From the NCBI GenBank assembly GCA_947462335.1, contig OX381721.1, positions 6,882,001 through 6,946,000 of the forward strand: a stretch of DNA of 64,000 nt, in the 5' to 3' direction. The notes under the pieces were generated by a model. The model was given only the letters and a program-made list of their open reading frames with translations. It was not told where the DNA came from and did not search any database. Shown in pieces: positions 32,398-44,582 of this stretch. Position 1 is the first letter of the stretch. Every line of letters starts with the position of its first letter. Made by a program: the position numbers and the translations under genes. This DNA is from Harmothoe impar. Taxonomy: Eukaryota; Annelida; Polychaeta; Phyllodocida; Polynoidae.

Positions 32398-32904
32398 ATA
32401 CCCCTAGAATCGATACACCGACATTTTTTGAATTCGCATTATAGACAAAAGCATTTTAAAACACAATTTACCTTTATAAAAATGTAAAAATTGTGTTCTA
32501 TTCCATCTAAAACTTGATTTATATTCATTTTAAAAGTTTATAAGTGAGGGGTATTTTCATCTGTTTATTTCTTTCCTTATACTTGAGTCTAGCCACCTTA
32601 TGAACATTTGGTGGCCCGTTGGTGCGCCTATTGAGATAAATTGATATAATCGAGAAATAGAGACCAAAATAGTGATAATGGAAATCGCAATAAATTGGAT
32701 GTCAATGACATCCCTAGATCACATAGATGAAGAGGCAGTGCTGACTATGTACCATTCATTTTTTTCTCACATCTCAACTCATCTCTTTCACTTATTTTGT
32801 CAAATATAAGTGGTTGTATTATTCAATAAACCATAGAATGTATAGAAAAGAAGTATAACTAACATGGAAGTTAGCCATACTTAATATACATGAACTTGAG
32901 TTTT
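32398..32904. mobile_element. Insertion of about 510 bp splitting the end of repeat unit 3
   Basis: The sequence before and after is contiguous in the other repeat units, so this segment is an insertion. It is AT-rich, has no ORF, and shows no terminal repeats I can recognise. Confidence 0.5.
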
Positions 32905-33123
32905 GAAAATGGATCATGAGAGGTCCTAACGTGAGTTGGGTAATGCGCCCAGGCTGGGTTTAGGTACATATAAACTTATCTTGATGTATCTGTATTTATT
33001 CAACCTAATAAAACATTAAAAAAACAACACCTAATGATACTTCCTTAGCCTTAGTCTATTATACATTGTTTATTGTGGTTATAATAGATTTTGAAGGATA
33101 TGATAGTGGGTCTTACCTTGTAT

Positions 33124-33573
33124 TGGGGGGGGGGGGAGTTATTACCGAAAATTTGACTTAGGATTGCCGAGCCCATCCTAAAATTAATATGGTACTCCTC
33201 ATCGTGAACAAGAATATCACCTTCGTTTTTGAATGTGAGGAGTTTAATCCCCTTCGTCACCCCCTCCAAAGATAAAAAGTCGGGAAATATCAAAATAATT
33301 CAATTTTGATTATTTTTCTATTCTCTGAGGCTTTTAATCACTTGAAACATACATGAAACCACTTTGGAATGCAATGTAAAAAATTGCTACACTAAATTGA
33401 GCTATTTTGAAGTTTCCGAAAAATCCAAGATAAGGTGACTTTTTATCTTCGGAGGGGGTGACGAAGGGAGTTGACTCCTCAAATTGAAAAACGAAGGTAA
33501 TATTCTTGTTCGCGATGATGAGTACCATATTTTAGGATGGGCCCCCAAAAATTATGTGTTAACTCCCCCCCTA
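33124..33573. mobile_element. Foldback element (450 bp) with long inverted arms
   Basis: The left arm (about 33124-33285) and right arm (about 33420-33573) are inverted copies, sharing ACCTTCGTTTTT and CTTCGTCACCCCCTCC. The ends are G-rich/C-rich runs. CTTGTAT flanks both sides (33117-33123 and 33574-33580), a likely 7-bp target duplication. It is non-coding. Confidence 0.7.
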
Positions 33574-34302
33574 CTTGTATATAGTTTGAGTGGAAAAATC
33601 TAATCGATACTTGGAGTTTGTAGATCACATTAAACCAGACACAATCAAGTAAGTTTCACAGTTGGTGTTTTATTTCTGTTAGGCTACAAGCAATCATTTT
33701 GTAGATATGTAGAAATGCGTGTGGATATCAACGTTTCGACTTATTAATAAGTCTTCATTAGGATGATTTAATGGATGTTTCAAGACTTCCCTGGAAACAA
33801 ATTCCGGTGAACTCCCCCTGAATAACACAGGTTGTACTGGGATGATACCTTGGATTAACCCTAGTTATAATTTTGTGATTTCACGGGATTCTGTGAGCAA
33901 AACTCCCCATTATATTGTGAGAAGTCATAAAACTATTATGGGCCTGTCTCAGCTTCTGACGCACTTGCCTTTCTCAGAATGCTGATGATGCATTGTGGGT
34001 ATTGGTGCCAAGGAGAAGAGACATGATTCTTTATTGTCTCTAACTAATTCATCAGAGCAGCTCAGAGAATCACCGAACCCTGCACGTCATGCCCAGCCTG
34101 TGTGTACTAAGGAGTATACAGTTAGCTACACATAATTTACTGCCGACACAGCTCATAAATTAAATTGATTATCACTGATTTATCCCTTTAAAGACAGCAT
34201 GTTGACTTAAAGAAACTTAACTTGTCATGATTCACCAATGCAGTGCTTGCGTGGACTGCCAGGCATGGAGTTGTCGTCTCATGCCAACCCTTTGGGAGTG
34301 TG

Positions 34303-34665
34303 CAGGGGTAGACACTAACGTTTTCAGCTGTGGGCCATCCGGGCCCGTAGCTCCAAAAATCTATGGGCCCGGACTTTTAGCTGTGGGCCAGGGAATATAT
34401 TTTACTTTTTTCAAAGAGAAAAATCATATAAATTCCTGATTTACCAATGTTAAAATGACACCAAATTGCTTCATTTCCTCACATTTTTCTCTTTCCAACG
34501 GCATATTACATGTCTATACTGATCAGTTATATTCCTATCAAATATCTTGCAAAATTTCCTGTGGGCCACCCGGGGCCATGGGAAGGTAATTCTGAAGAAA
34601 ACTACGAGCCCGGACCCAAAATTACGGGCCATTGGCTCCCGGGCCAGCGTTAGTGTCTACCCCTG
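34303..34665. mobile_element. hAT-like miniature element (363 bp)
   Basis: The element starts CAGGGGTAGACACTAACG and ends with the exact complement CGTTAGTGTCTACCCCTG. CAGGGG...CCCCTG ends are typical of hAT-superfamily non-autonomous elements. The interior also pairs in part, with several GGGCC(C)G words. The flanks share GTGTG, but a clean 8-bp duplication is not visible. Confidence 0.7.
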
Positions 34666-35079
34666 GGTGTGTATCGACTGTATAGAGTCAGCATGAAGCA
34701 TTCAGGCAGGGCTCATTAGTTACATGCTAGGGCTGCAATCATATATGATAGCGACAGAAGAAATAATGCATTAAAGCACTATGTGGCCCTTGAAGGGTTG
34801 CGGCTCCTCTCCATATAGTTTTTCATGTGCATCCGGGTTCATCAGGTTCTTTCCATACCTGTATAGATACAAGCTGTTTTGACACAAACGGACTGCTAAG
34901 GCTAATAACAGAATAAATAAATAAACTGTGACACATGATCTGGCTTCTTCTGTGACAGTGCAGTTTATAACAGCACAACTTGCTCTCAACCAGTCCGATT
35001 ACAGGATTGATAAATGAAAGACAATTTTCTGGCCTCTTCTGGGACAATGAGTGGATAGGGGAGTATGTACACGTACACC

Positions 35080-35140
35080 ATGTTAGGTGGGTGGTACTGG
35101 ACGTACATCTGGCTGACTGTACTACTCAACATAGCTGAAG
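35080..35140 (+). CDS. Gene B: first exon, signal peptide
   Basis: ATG at 35080 opens a 61-base coding stretch encoding MLGGWYWTYIWLTVLLNIAE and ending at a GGTAAGTT donor in phase 1. It has a hydrophobic core and a small residue near the end, as expected for a secretory signal peptide. The phase matches the acceptor phase of all later lectin exons, the next being 36537-36722. This places the lectin domains outside the cell. Confidence 0.75.
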
Positions 35141-36536
35141 GTAAGTTAAACATGGTCTATACATCCTACTGTAGTATCAACATGTTAAACACTTTAAACC
35201 ATGAAATTGCTTGACATGCAATGCCATTTGTCTTCATGTAGCCAGCTACTGAAGGGTAACTTGTGATGCATTATTACAACCATGTGGTGAGGCAAAATGG
35301 TACTAAACATTGAAACTAAAACCTTAAAAGGTCATTCTGTGGACATACATTATTGATTCCATTCTCCCTGATATGACATTATTCATCTAGAAATATGCAA
35401 CAGAAGTATGTATAAGATTGGATAAATAAAATATGTCGTTATATCAATATCATGCAGTCAGGGAAATATTAACCTCTATTGATAATCAATCTTCTTATAA
35501 CGTTACATGTGCTCCTACCTAAATTGAGGGCTGATGTTCTAACAACTGGGGGAGGGGGATGGTGGGGAGATTTTCCAAGGAATTATTTCCTCCCCCAGGT
35601 AAAGGGTTCAAAATCTCCCCCTGCCCCCCCCCCCCAAAAAAAAAGAAAATGAGCACTCCCAAAAAACCAGAGTATTTTAAGAATCCAGTCTCTACCTAGC
35701 AAAACAGGACGGGCACTACAAGGTCTGGCCCGATTCCTTTAATGTTTCAAGCATTTGCAGCCTTTGCGAAAACATGCAGGACAGTGGCAATGTTCTCCTG
35801 AAATGCCACCGGTCCAGCAGATTTACTAGTGTAGCAGGATCAAATGTCCAGTCACATGTTGGGCTATTCTGACCTAGAAGAATTCAGTTGGGCTTCTAAA
35901 ACTGAAATATGTGTGTCAATATACTGTGTACAGCTATATATCTATCCTGATTTGGCCATAAATGATTACAAAAATAATGTACTTTTAATGGAGAATTCTA
36001 TTTTATACTTAAAATGCATAAGCCATCAGATATATGGCTATCCGGTCCTCAAAAATGTAGCTTGTCCTGCAACATTGAAAGTTTGCAGGACCGAATGTCC
36101 TGTGGGATGAAAAAGTTTTTGCAAAGACTGCATTTGTTACGCTAGTCTTGAATTATTTTAGTGAGTTATACCACCACTTTAAATTTGACCTACCTCCCCT
36201 AGATTGCCAACCATGTAACCTGAAGCACACACATATTTTTCACATAAATGCCTGATGTGCAATCCAATGTCAATGCCCACTTATACAGTCTCTTACATAT
36301 TTCATGATTGGGGCCTGGAGCAATAGCCCACGGAGCAACACTCATGAAATATGTCAGAGACAGTATCAATGTGGTTGGCATTTTTTATATGAAGCCATCT
36401 AATGAAGGATAGACAGCTTTTTTTCAAACCATTGAATTTAGCCATATTGTATTCAATGTGGGGCATCAAATACGGCACTTCTAGTACTTAAGCACAGTAC
36501 GTTTTGTATTAAAAAAAAACACTTCTCGTTCATCAG
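35141..36536 (+). other. Gene B intron 1
   Basis: This is non-coding. It contains C-rich and A-rich low complexity at about 35600-35650, and a short inverted pair (CTCTTACATATTTCATGA and complement) at about 36285-36365. I see no exon. Confidence 0.5.
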
Positions 36537-36722
36537 GAATCCCTAACACGGCTGGTGTGGCCGTATTTAAGGAGACCTTTCACAGCTCTGAGCTAGACTC
36601 CTCTCTGTTGGTGGATGGGCAGCACAACTCAGGCCCGTTAGCTGTCACCACATCGTACTGGTGGGTGGTGGACTTGGTACACTCCTACAGCATAGGCACC
36701 ATCGTGGTACACAGCAGTGGGG
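36537..36722 (+). CDS. Gene B: F5/8C-like domain exon, N-terminal half (type 3), first copy
   Basis: The exon is bounded by ATCAG and GGTCAG. It is 186 bases, phase 1-1. The product reads IPNTAGVAVFKETFHSSEL, LLVDGQHNSGP, SYWWVVDLVHSYSIGTIVVHSSGG. The DGQ turn and WW.VDL...Y.IG.I.VH core are those of a discoidin-type N-terminal half in a diverged form. The C-terminal half is the exon at 40342-40551. Copies are at 43207-43392 and 46946-47131. Confidence 0.82.
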
Positions 36723-36905
36723 GTCAGTATTACCTTTATACATTAAGCCTTTTCACCCCTACAGCATAGGCAGCATCGTGGTACACAGCAGTGGGGGTCA
36801 GTATTACCTTTATACATTAAGCCTTTACACTCCTACAGCATAGGCACCACTGTCATACACAACAGTAGGGGTCAGTATCATGTCTACTTTTATACGCTTA
36901 ACCCC
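36685..36905 (+). repeat. Tandem copies of the type-3 exon end
   Basis: The end of the exon with its donor (CCTACAGCATAGGCA...GTGGGGGTCAGTAT) is repeated about three times with a period near 70-75 bases. A further copy pair lies at about 43355-43480, and single copies at 1905 and 59750. Each copy carries a possible donor GGGGGTCAGT. Confidence 0.75.
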
Positions 36906-36910
36906 TATAG

Positions 36911-39118
36911 TAGGAGGGGGTGTTAAATCGCTAATTTTGTTATATGGTTTCAAGGACAGGCTCAAACTATGCATTTGGGATCCAAAACTCGGGAAATCAC
37001 CAAAAAAAAAAATCGGACCCCTGTGACCCCCCATACGCGGGGTCCAAAGATCGGCCAAATAGCGAGAAAACAGCCAAAATTCAGGCTTTCAGATTCCGAC
37101 TCAAACCTCACCATGCCTTCATGAAAATGGTCAGAAAACTTAATTTAGGATCCTAAGAAAGCATTTAAGGTCATATTGTTCTGATTATAGGGGTGTTTAC
37201 CCCTCATGGTAAAATAAGCTTTTTTGAAGGCATTTGCTCCTATACAATCAGGTCCCTATACTGCCATAAAACACCATCATGAACTGTTCTGGAGGGCCCC
37301 CTGTTTCTGTTAACTATCCCCTATAACCCCTACCCCCCCTCAGCATGCACCAATAGCCATCAGATAACGGCCTGCCCCCCCCCCCCCCCCTCGCCTCTAT
37401 TTTACTCTGTACCATACTCAGAATGTCAGGATCTTTGAACATCAATAGTCATACACAGACACCTTAGCCTGTCTTGGGAGTAAGACAGTGGTATATTTAA
37501 AAGAGGGATGGGGGATATGGAGGGGGCCTAGACCTCCTCCCTTACCCTATACAGACATAATAGGAGGGCTACCTCAGTCCATCTAAGAATTCCAACCATC
37601 AGACCTCTTATAATTTATCTATCATACATTAATGGCTTTAGCACCTTAACAGAAAACTAATAAGGGACCCAAAGAGACTATTACAAGTTATATTATTGTG
37701 ATTGCATGAATAAAACCCAAATTTTGGAGGGCCTTTGCTTCAATATATTTGAATTGTCAATATATTAGAATCTATGCCTAGTACCTCACCCCATGTGTAT
37801 TCATAGTCAAGATGACTGCTTCATGTTACACTTATTATACATAGTAATTCTATAAGAGTTATAGCAGAGATCTAATATCAACATCACTAATAACCTGATA
37901 CAACAAAAAATTAAAACCCTGACTCTCCTCCTTAACCAAGTGGTTTAATGCATAGAATGATGGATGGTAGAGGGGTGAGGGGGGGGGGGCTGCAAATGAC
38001 TCCAAATAAGGACTGGTGTGCATATCTCTCAGTCCACACCTTGCATGGTTTAGTATCCTAAACATAAGACAAGAGACAATTATTTAATTCAATTCTCTGA
38101 GGTGTTAAATATATACTCTGAACCCTAAATATTATTGAAGCCAATAATAAACCTTTCAATTATATTATGGGGAGGGGTAGGTAACCCTGATACCTCATTT
38201 GCACTGCTAAAGATCAGATTTTGTCAAAGACACGCATACATTCAACATCTGAGGGTGCTACTATAATACTCAGATATATGAAAATATAACATAGGCCTGG
38301 TGCTTGGTAGACATATGCCATCCCCTGTATGGGGTAAGTTGGTAGAACCTAATATCAAACTTTGAGGACAGATGAATACATATCTTGATATTAGACCAAA
38401 TATTGAACCCAGATTTGACTTGAAGTACAGTATCCCTCCACCAGCTGTAGTAGATACACCTACCAGGAGGGAATTTCTGTTAACTACCCCCTATAGGGGA
38501 CCCAGCTCACTCATTCTTTCTTATCTTTTTTAAACTTTTTTTTTTTTTTGGGGGGGGGGAGGGTTTGGGCCCCCTCTTTTAACCACACCACTGTCCCACT
38601 CCTAGGCATGATACATACCATGAAAGGCAATGCTGTGCACTGTGCCACATGGAGGGAGAATTGGGCTGACGGTTATACTGTGTAATATGGAGGCGAGGGG
38701 ACCCTCCAGAAGGGTTTAATCTGCCTGATAAGGTGTCCTGGGGATTTTTGATGGGAGTATAGGGATGTGGTTGTAAGGGAGCAAATGCCTTCAAAATAGC
38801 TGATTTATCAGTATTTTACCAAGGACGAACCACCTCCCCAGAGAGGTTAACAACTCTATAATCACAACAATATGACTTTAAATGGTCTCTTTGGGTCCCA
38901 TATGAAGGTTTCTGACCATTTTCATGAAGACATGATTTGATTTTAGAAGGAATCTGAAAGCCTGAATTTTGGCAGTTTTCTCACTATTTGGTCAACCTTC
39001 GGAACCCAAGTACGGGGGTCTGAAAAAAATATTTTTGTGATTTCCGGTGTTTTTGGACCCAAATGAGTAGTTTGAGCCTGTCCCCAAAGAAAAGTAGATT
39101 TATCACCCCCCCCCTACT
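36911..39118. mobile_element. 2.2-kb non-coding element with terminal inverted repeats of about 280 bp
   Basis: The left end (TAGGAGGGGGTG, 36911 to about 37190) is inverted at about 38850-39118, ending in CCCCCTACT. Shared inner words include TCAGGCTTTCAGATTC and ATGGTCAGAAA with their complements. TATAG flanks both ends (36906-36910 and 39119-39123). The interior has C- and G-runs and no credible ORF. It is probably a non-autonomous DNA transposon in intron 2 of gene B. Confidence 0.72.
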
Positions 39119-39789
39119 TATAGGGAAGTATAGTGGTTTAATGCAGCCCTGGCAAGTAACTCTTCAGTGCATGCCGACTCGACAGGGTTGAGCAGAGACA
39201 TTCAATTTCGATTCAATTTAATTTTGACATGAGTCTATTCTGTAATCTCAAAAAATATAAAAGTACAAACAATTATATTTGTTTCCAATCACAGAAGAGG
39301 TTGATACATTTGATGGTATACAATATTAAATTCGCATTTTGTTAATAGCACCTCCATTTCAATTATAACATAAATGTTGACTTATGAGAAAGTCAGAGGC
39401 GATAATTTTACTAAGGACCGGGGGGTTATGAAAGATGAGATGATACCATATAACACAGCAATATCGACATTGACAAGTAGTCGATAGCCCTATGAATAAC
39501 TTAAGAGTCACCATGGTGAGCCCACTCTGTGGAACCAACACTAGCCACATGATATATGAGGCTGGTATCTTTTCTGTAATAAAATCAGTTAACCGAAACT
39601 TGAATTTGAGTGGGTTTTTTCAATAAACAAGTCGCTTAATAAGGGGAATGCTCAATAATGTGCCAAAAGATTGTGACTTTTGTTGTGTTATTTTACATTT
39701 TTGCCCCACTACCGGCCTTCTCTGGCTTCTGAACCATACCCAAATGCTAAAAGATACCTGTCACAACCTGTTGACAGATTGACAGTGTG

Positions 39790-40240
39790 ACACTGAAAGT
39801 GGAAACCTCATCCTCAAACCTCAAACCACTTTTCACTTTTTGGTTTTCACTTTTCGATTTAAACTTTTCACTTTTTAATTTTCACTTTTTACTTTTTGAT
39901 TTGCGCTTTTCACTTTTTGATTTTCACTTTTCACTTTTTGATTTTCACTTTTCACTTTTTGATTTGCGCTTTTCACTTTTTGATTTTCACTTTTCACTTT
40001 TGATTTTCACTTTTCACTTTTGATTTTCACTTTTTGATTTACACTTTTCACTTTTTGATTTGCGCTTTTCACTTTTTGATTTTCACTTTTCATCTTTTGA
40101 TTTTCACTTTTCACTTTTTGATTGTTACTTTTTGATTTGCGCTTTTCACTTTTTGGTTTTCACTTTTCACTTTTTGATTTCACTTTTCACTTTTTGATTT
40201 TCACTTTTCACTTTTTGATTTTCACTTTTCACTTTTCTAT
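39790..40240 (+). repeat. Minisatellite of CTTTTCACTTTTTGATTT units
   Basis: About two dozen imperfect repeats of roughly 18 bases lie in intron 2 of gene B. The open frame through them is a by-product of the repeat. Confidence 0.9.
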
Positions 40241-40341
40241 CCATTTGGCCATTCTGGGCCACTGCAGTCACTCCTAAAAAGTGATGGAGTGAAAATATCA
40301 CTATTATTGTTCATTAGCCTATATTTTCTTTCTGACATCAG

Positions 40342-40551
40342 GGTCCATAGCAAGCAGTGTCAAGCTGTACGTGACTGATGACTTCTCTGGTGGAGGTTCT
40401 CTGGATACTGGGGTGGAGGTGCATGGTACGCAGGGTGCCTACCTCACCAGACACCAGGTGGACTACTCCCCACCCCCACAGGGGCGCTACGTGGGGCTGA
40501 CCTTAGAGGGCATCACCGGGCAACTCTATGAGGTGGAAGTCTATCCTACTG
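40342..40551 (+). CDS. Gene B: F5/8C-like domain exon, C-terminal half (type 4), first copy
   Basis: The exon is 210 bases, phase 1-1, between ATCAG and GGTAAC. The product reads SIASSVKLYVTDDFSGG, then GVEVHGTQGAYLTRHQ, GRYVGLTLEGITG and LYEVEVYPT. It completes the domain begun by the 36537 exon. Confidence 0.83.
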
Positions 40552-41734
40552 GTAACTGAAACTTGTTATTGCACTACTGATCTTATTATTGTTGCAGCAA
40601 TTAGGACTTCTGTGCATCTACTAACTGTAAAAACATTATAATACAGATCAAAATATAGGACAGAATTTTGGATTCATAAAATATTTTCATTCATGAAATG
40701 TTTTTCAAAAATACAATACAGGTATTCAAGTAATGAGAATGGAGACATGGAAGATGTTGTGATAACAGGAATTCATGTTGTTACCCTATATATAAAAATG
40801 GGTTACTCCTTCACTGGTCAGAACCTCTCAAATATTGACTGCTTTAGCCTAGAGTACCCTTGGGGTACAAGATGAAGCAAAATTTCCAGGCTATGAACCA
40901 CATAGGAAGTGCCAGCTAACTCGACTGTTACCACCAATTTTCCTTTAATTAAATTTGGGGGGTCCACATCCGATAAAACTTCACCCCCATCAAATTGAGT
41001 ATTAAACTAAGTTATGTTCACAAGAAAAAACTATTTTATATAGCTACTCTCGCAAAGAGTGCCTAGAAACAAGAGCCAGAGCATTTAATAGAAATCCGCC
41101 ATTGTTTTCTGATCTAACAGGCCCTTAAAAAAAGCATTTCTGAAGTAAAGCATGCGTACATACTGTGGAATATTGCAGACGTATGTCCATACTAGCGGGT
41201 CCTAGAATATTATGTTGAAATTCATTCAAATGATTGAGATATCTTGCCCTAAACTTTTGAATCAGGCCCCTCCGAGAGAATATGCTTGGAGAGTGAGGCT
41301 ATGACTGTAACCAGGGCCGCTGCTGGGTTGCTAAGGTGGTTATGGGTCAGAGGAACGCTGGCCAGCCCACAGAGCATTTTCCTGCACTACCACTGAGCGC
41401 TGTGTCGATGTCGGGGGGGGGGGGTAAGAGGTTGGAGGACGAAGACGCCCCCTTTTCAGATTTTCTTTTAATACTCTCTCCCAATGTTCCACTGATTTTG
41501 TTACTGTTCTTGCAGGGGTAAATGAAAGCCTTGTAAAGGTCACTGAGAAGGGCCACAGTAATCTTTTGTACGATTGCAATGGGGGCACTTATAAAAATGG
41601 ATATTTGAGTCTGATTTTTCCATTCAAAATAATTTTTCAAGCGCTTTTCAAATACGATATAATGCATATTTATTTATTTATTTATTTATTTATTTATCTA
41701 TTTATTTACAATGTATACTTTACAACTGATTAAG
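40552..41734 (+). other. Gene B intron with (TATT)n microsatellite
   Basis: No gene is seen. A TTTA/TATT microsatellite lies at about 41668-41708, just before the next exon, and a G-run at 41414-41425. Confidence 0.6.
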
Positions 41735-41962
41735 CCGGTCAACCACACACTCAAATCAACCTGGCACTGTACAAACCGGCCACACAAAACTCCACAAATT
41801 ACGCTGGCGTGGCGAGTCGTGCTGTAGATGGGAACAATGACGCGAACTACTCTGCACTGTCGTGTACAGCCACTGATCATGAACCCTCGGTCTGGTGGCA
41901 GGTGGATCTGGGTGAGGTCTACATCATACAGTCTGTTATCATCTTTAACAGGGATATAGTAG
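41735..41962 (+). CDS. Gene B: F5/8C/FTP domain exon, N-terminal half (type 1), diverged copy
   Basis: The exon has an acceptor TTAAG and a donor GGTAAT. It is 228 bases, phase 1-1. Translation in the shared phase gives GQPHTQINLALYKPATQ, SRAVDGNNDANY, SCTATDH, WWQVDLGEVYIIQSVIIFNR, with no stop. The microsatellite just upstream gives a weak polypyrimidine tract, so splicing efficiency is uncertain. It pairs with the type-2 exon at 42791. Confidence 0.78.
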
Positions 41963-42171
41963 GTAATTATCTTCTTAGATGACTACAAGAAAAGGGTCCC
42001 CATCACTCTGTACATATCAGAATCCTGCGTGCTTTGAAACTAATTCTTTTTATTATTTTAAATGAAATTATCGACTAAAAAATCATGGGCATATTGGTAT
42101 CAAAGTAAATTTTTATATGCCATTGAATTCCTACAGCAGGGTACCCTGTTGCTGCAAACCACCAATAATTC

Positions 42172-42498
42172 TAGTACAGGACTTTCAGGTTTTTACAATG
42201 AATAAAATAATGCAAAGCTGAAAATCGCAGGAATGTTTGGTTTGGTATGGTTATCACTGTACTAAAAGTTCTGGAGTGTCCTGTGTGTGCTTTCATTTAA
42301 AAACGTTGTTCTGATTATTTGGCGGCCATATTGGATTACCCCCGTTTTTTAATGGAAGCACAAACAGGACACTCCAGGACTTTTGAGAGGTCAAACCTGA
42401 TATAGAGCCGAGCTATTCCTGAAATCTTCAGCTCTGCATTATTTTATTCCCGCTTTGGCCTATAATTCACCTAAAAGTCCTGTCCCTCAAGGTTAAAA
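42172..42498. mobile_element. Foldback element of about 325 bp
   Basis: The two halves are imperfect inverted copies. AGGACTTTCAGG, AATAAAATAATGCA, GGAGTGTCCTG and TGTGCTT on the left recur complemented on the right. The loop is near 42310-42345. It is non-coding, in a gene B intron. Confidence 0.65.
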
Positions 42499-42790
42499 AA
42501 GATACAGGAAAATATATTTGAATGCCCTCGTCGCATATGTTTGGTTTTCCTTTGGGGTGACCTTATAGATTTTATTTGTTCTGTTGGTCTGTATCTCTTG
42601 TGTTGAGACTTTGGGAGCTATCATAAAATCTTACTTATGTGCCAATTGTTAGTCATTCTTTTCTCAAACAAGCCGAATATTTATGTTCCCTGAGACTCCC
42701 ATGGGTTTAATACATTGCACTATAGAGAAACAATTGACATGTTAGATCGCATAATGTGGTATAGTTAATACTATCCATCTGTGTTTACAG

Positions 42791-43033
42791 GGGACCGGTT
42801 GAATGGTGCTGAGGTGATGGGGTCGAATCAGTACATGACGCCCCATGACTGGCCTAATAGCCTGGGTGCCCCCACCTACTGTGGAGACCCGGTCAGTGGG
42901 GAGACCGATGTTGGAGGCCGTGTGGAGGTGGTGTGTGAGCCGTACATTAGTGCACAGTACATAGCAGTGTTCAGTCCAGTAGAGCTCCTGACAATCTGTG
43001 AAATACTTGTATTTGAGGGTATCATTGTGCAAG
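42791..43033 (+). CDS. Gene B: F5/8C/FTP domain exon, C-terminal half (type 2), first copy
   Basis: The exon is 243 bases, phase 1-1, from TTACAG to AAGGTACG. The product reads DRLNGAEVMGSNQYM, TYCGDPVSG, GGRVEVVCEPYISAQYIAVF, TICEILVFEG. It completes the domain begun at 41735. Confidence 0.84.
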
Positions 43034-43206
43034 GTACGTGAGCCTATGAATGGCTCATCGTTTTATATATATATATATATTAGCCATCACATTTCCACAC
43101 AAGCTATACAAAGTGGATCGTTTCCAAATTAGGTTTGCCTGTATTTTGTCATTTCTTACACATGTTACGTGAGTTGTATTATTTTCCACATTCTCGTACA
43201 TATCAG

Positions 43207-43392
43207 GAATCCCCGACACGGCTGGTGTGGCCGTGTTTAAGGACACCTTTCACAGCTCTGAGCTGGACGCCTCTCTGTTGGTGGATGGGCAGCACAACTC
43301 AGGCCCATTACATGTCAACACATCGTACTGGTGGGTGGTGGACTTGGTACACTCCTACAGCATAGGCAGCATCGTGGTACACAGCAGTGGGG
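43207..43392 (+). CDS. Gene B: F5/8C-like domain exon (type 3), second copy
   Basis: The exon is 186 bases, phase 1-1, reading IPDTAGVAVFKDTFHSSEL, VDGQHNSGP, WWVVDLVHSYSIGSIVVHSSGG. The exon end and donor are duplicated once immediately downstream. It pairs with 44008. Confidence 0.83.
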
Positions 43393-44007
43393 GTCAGTAT
43401 TACCTTTATACATTAAGCCTTTACCCTCCTACAGCATAGGCAGCATCGTGGTACACAGCAGTGGGGGTCAGTATCATGTCCACTTTTACATTTTTAACCC
43501 TGATTGGTCAGTATAGTGGTTTAATGCACTTTACACTTCGTTGTCATGCTGCTGTGACTTCCCAGTGCAGTATTTATCTATGACGTCAACCCGACAGGGT
43601 TGAGAGGAGAGACATTGACAAGTAGTCGATGGCCCTATGAATAATTTAACAGTCATCACAGTGAGATCACTCTGTCGAGCCAACACTAGCCGAATGGTAT
43701 ATGATGCTGGTATATTTTCTGTAACAAAACCACTTATCTGAAACCTGCATTTGAATGATTTGCCAATAAACTAGTCGCTTAGTGAGGGGAATGCTCTAGA
43801 ATGTGCCAATCATGAATTTTAGATGGACGATACTAGGGTCTTGAGTTGAGACATTTCCCCCCAATATTCCTGATGGTGGCCAGAAATATGGATAAAAAGT
43901 GATGGAGTGACATTCTGTCACTTCTAAAAAAATATATGTATATATATATAATATTTATAGATATCACTATTATTATCCATTAGGCTATATCTTCTTTTTA
44001 ACATCAG

Positions 44008-44217
44008 CATCCATAGCGAGCAGTGTCAAATTGTACGTGACTGACAGCTTCTCTGGTGGAGCTTCTCTGGGTACTGGGGTGCAGGTGTATGGTAAGCAGG
44101 GTGCCTACCTCACCAGACACCAGGTGGACTACTCCCCACCCCCACAGGGGCGCTACGTGGGGCTGACCTTAGAGGGTGTCACCGGGCAACTCTATGAGGT
44201 GGAAGTCTATCCTACCG
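44008..44217 (+). CDS. Gene B: F5/8C-like domain exon (type 4), second copy
   Basis: The exon is 210 bases, phase 1-1, reading SIASSVKLYVTDSFSGG, GVQVYGKQGAYLTRHQ, GRYVGLTLEGVTG, LYEVEVYPTG. Confidence 0.83.
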
Positions 44218-44339
44218 GTAAGCTGAAATCTTTGTTATTGTCAATTACTTATTATCGTTATACACATTACACCGTGGGATAGTGGATAACATATCAGGAA
44301 TACATTTGGAAGTTATCAAAACAACCAACATTTTTTTAT

Positions 44340-44582
44340 ACCAAAGTGGTGGGGTAGCAGCACCACCAGGACAAAGCATGTGATGTTTGCACTTCACCAG
44401 AAGTCAGAACGGGCGCCGCCATCTTGGATTAAGGAGTCACAACACAAATTTAGGCTGTGTGATAACAGTAATATTGTTGCCAGGCACCACCAGGACACAG
44501 CATGTGATGTTTGCACTTCATCAGAAGTCAGAACGAGCACCGCCATCTTTGGATTAAGGAGTCACAACACAAATTTAGGTAG
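44340..44582 (+). repeat. Two direct copies of a roughly 120-bp sequence
   Basis: A segment beginning CACCACCAGGACA and running through GCATGTGATGTTTGCACTTCA to AACACAAATTTAGG occurs twice in a row with a few differences. It is intronic and non-coding. The intron continues without features to 45496. Confidence 0.8.

Noticed and set aside
39787..40023. 78-codon Phe/Leu-rich ORF
   Set aside because: It lies wholly inside the CTTTTCACTTTTTGATTT minisatellite.
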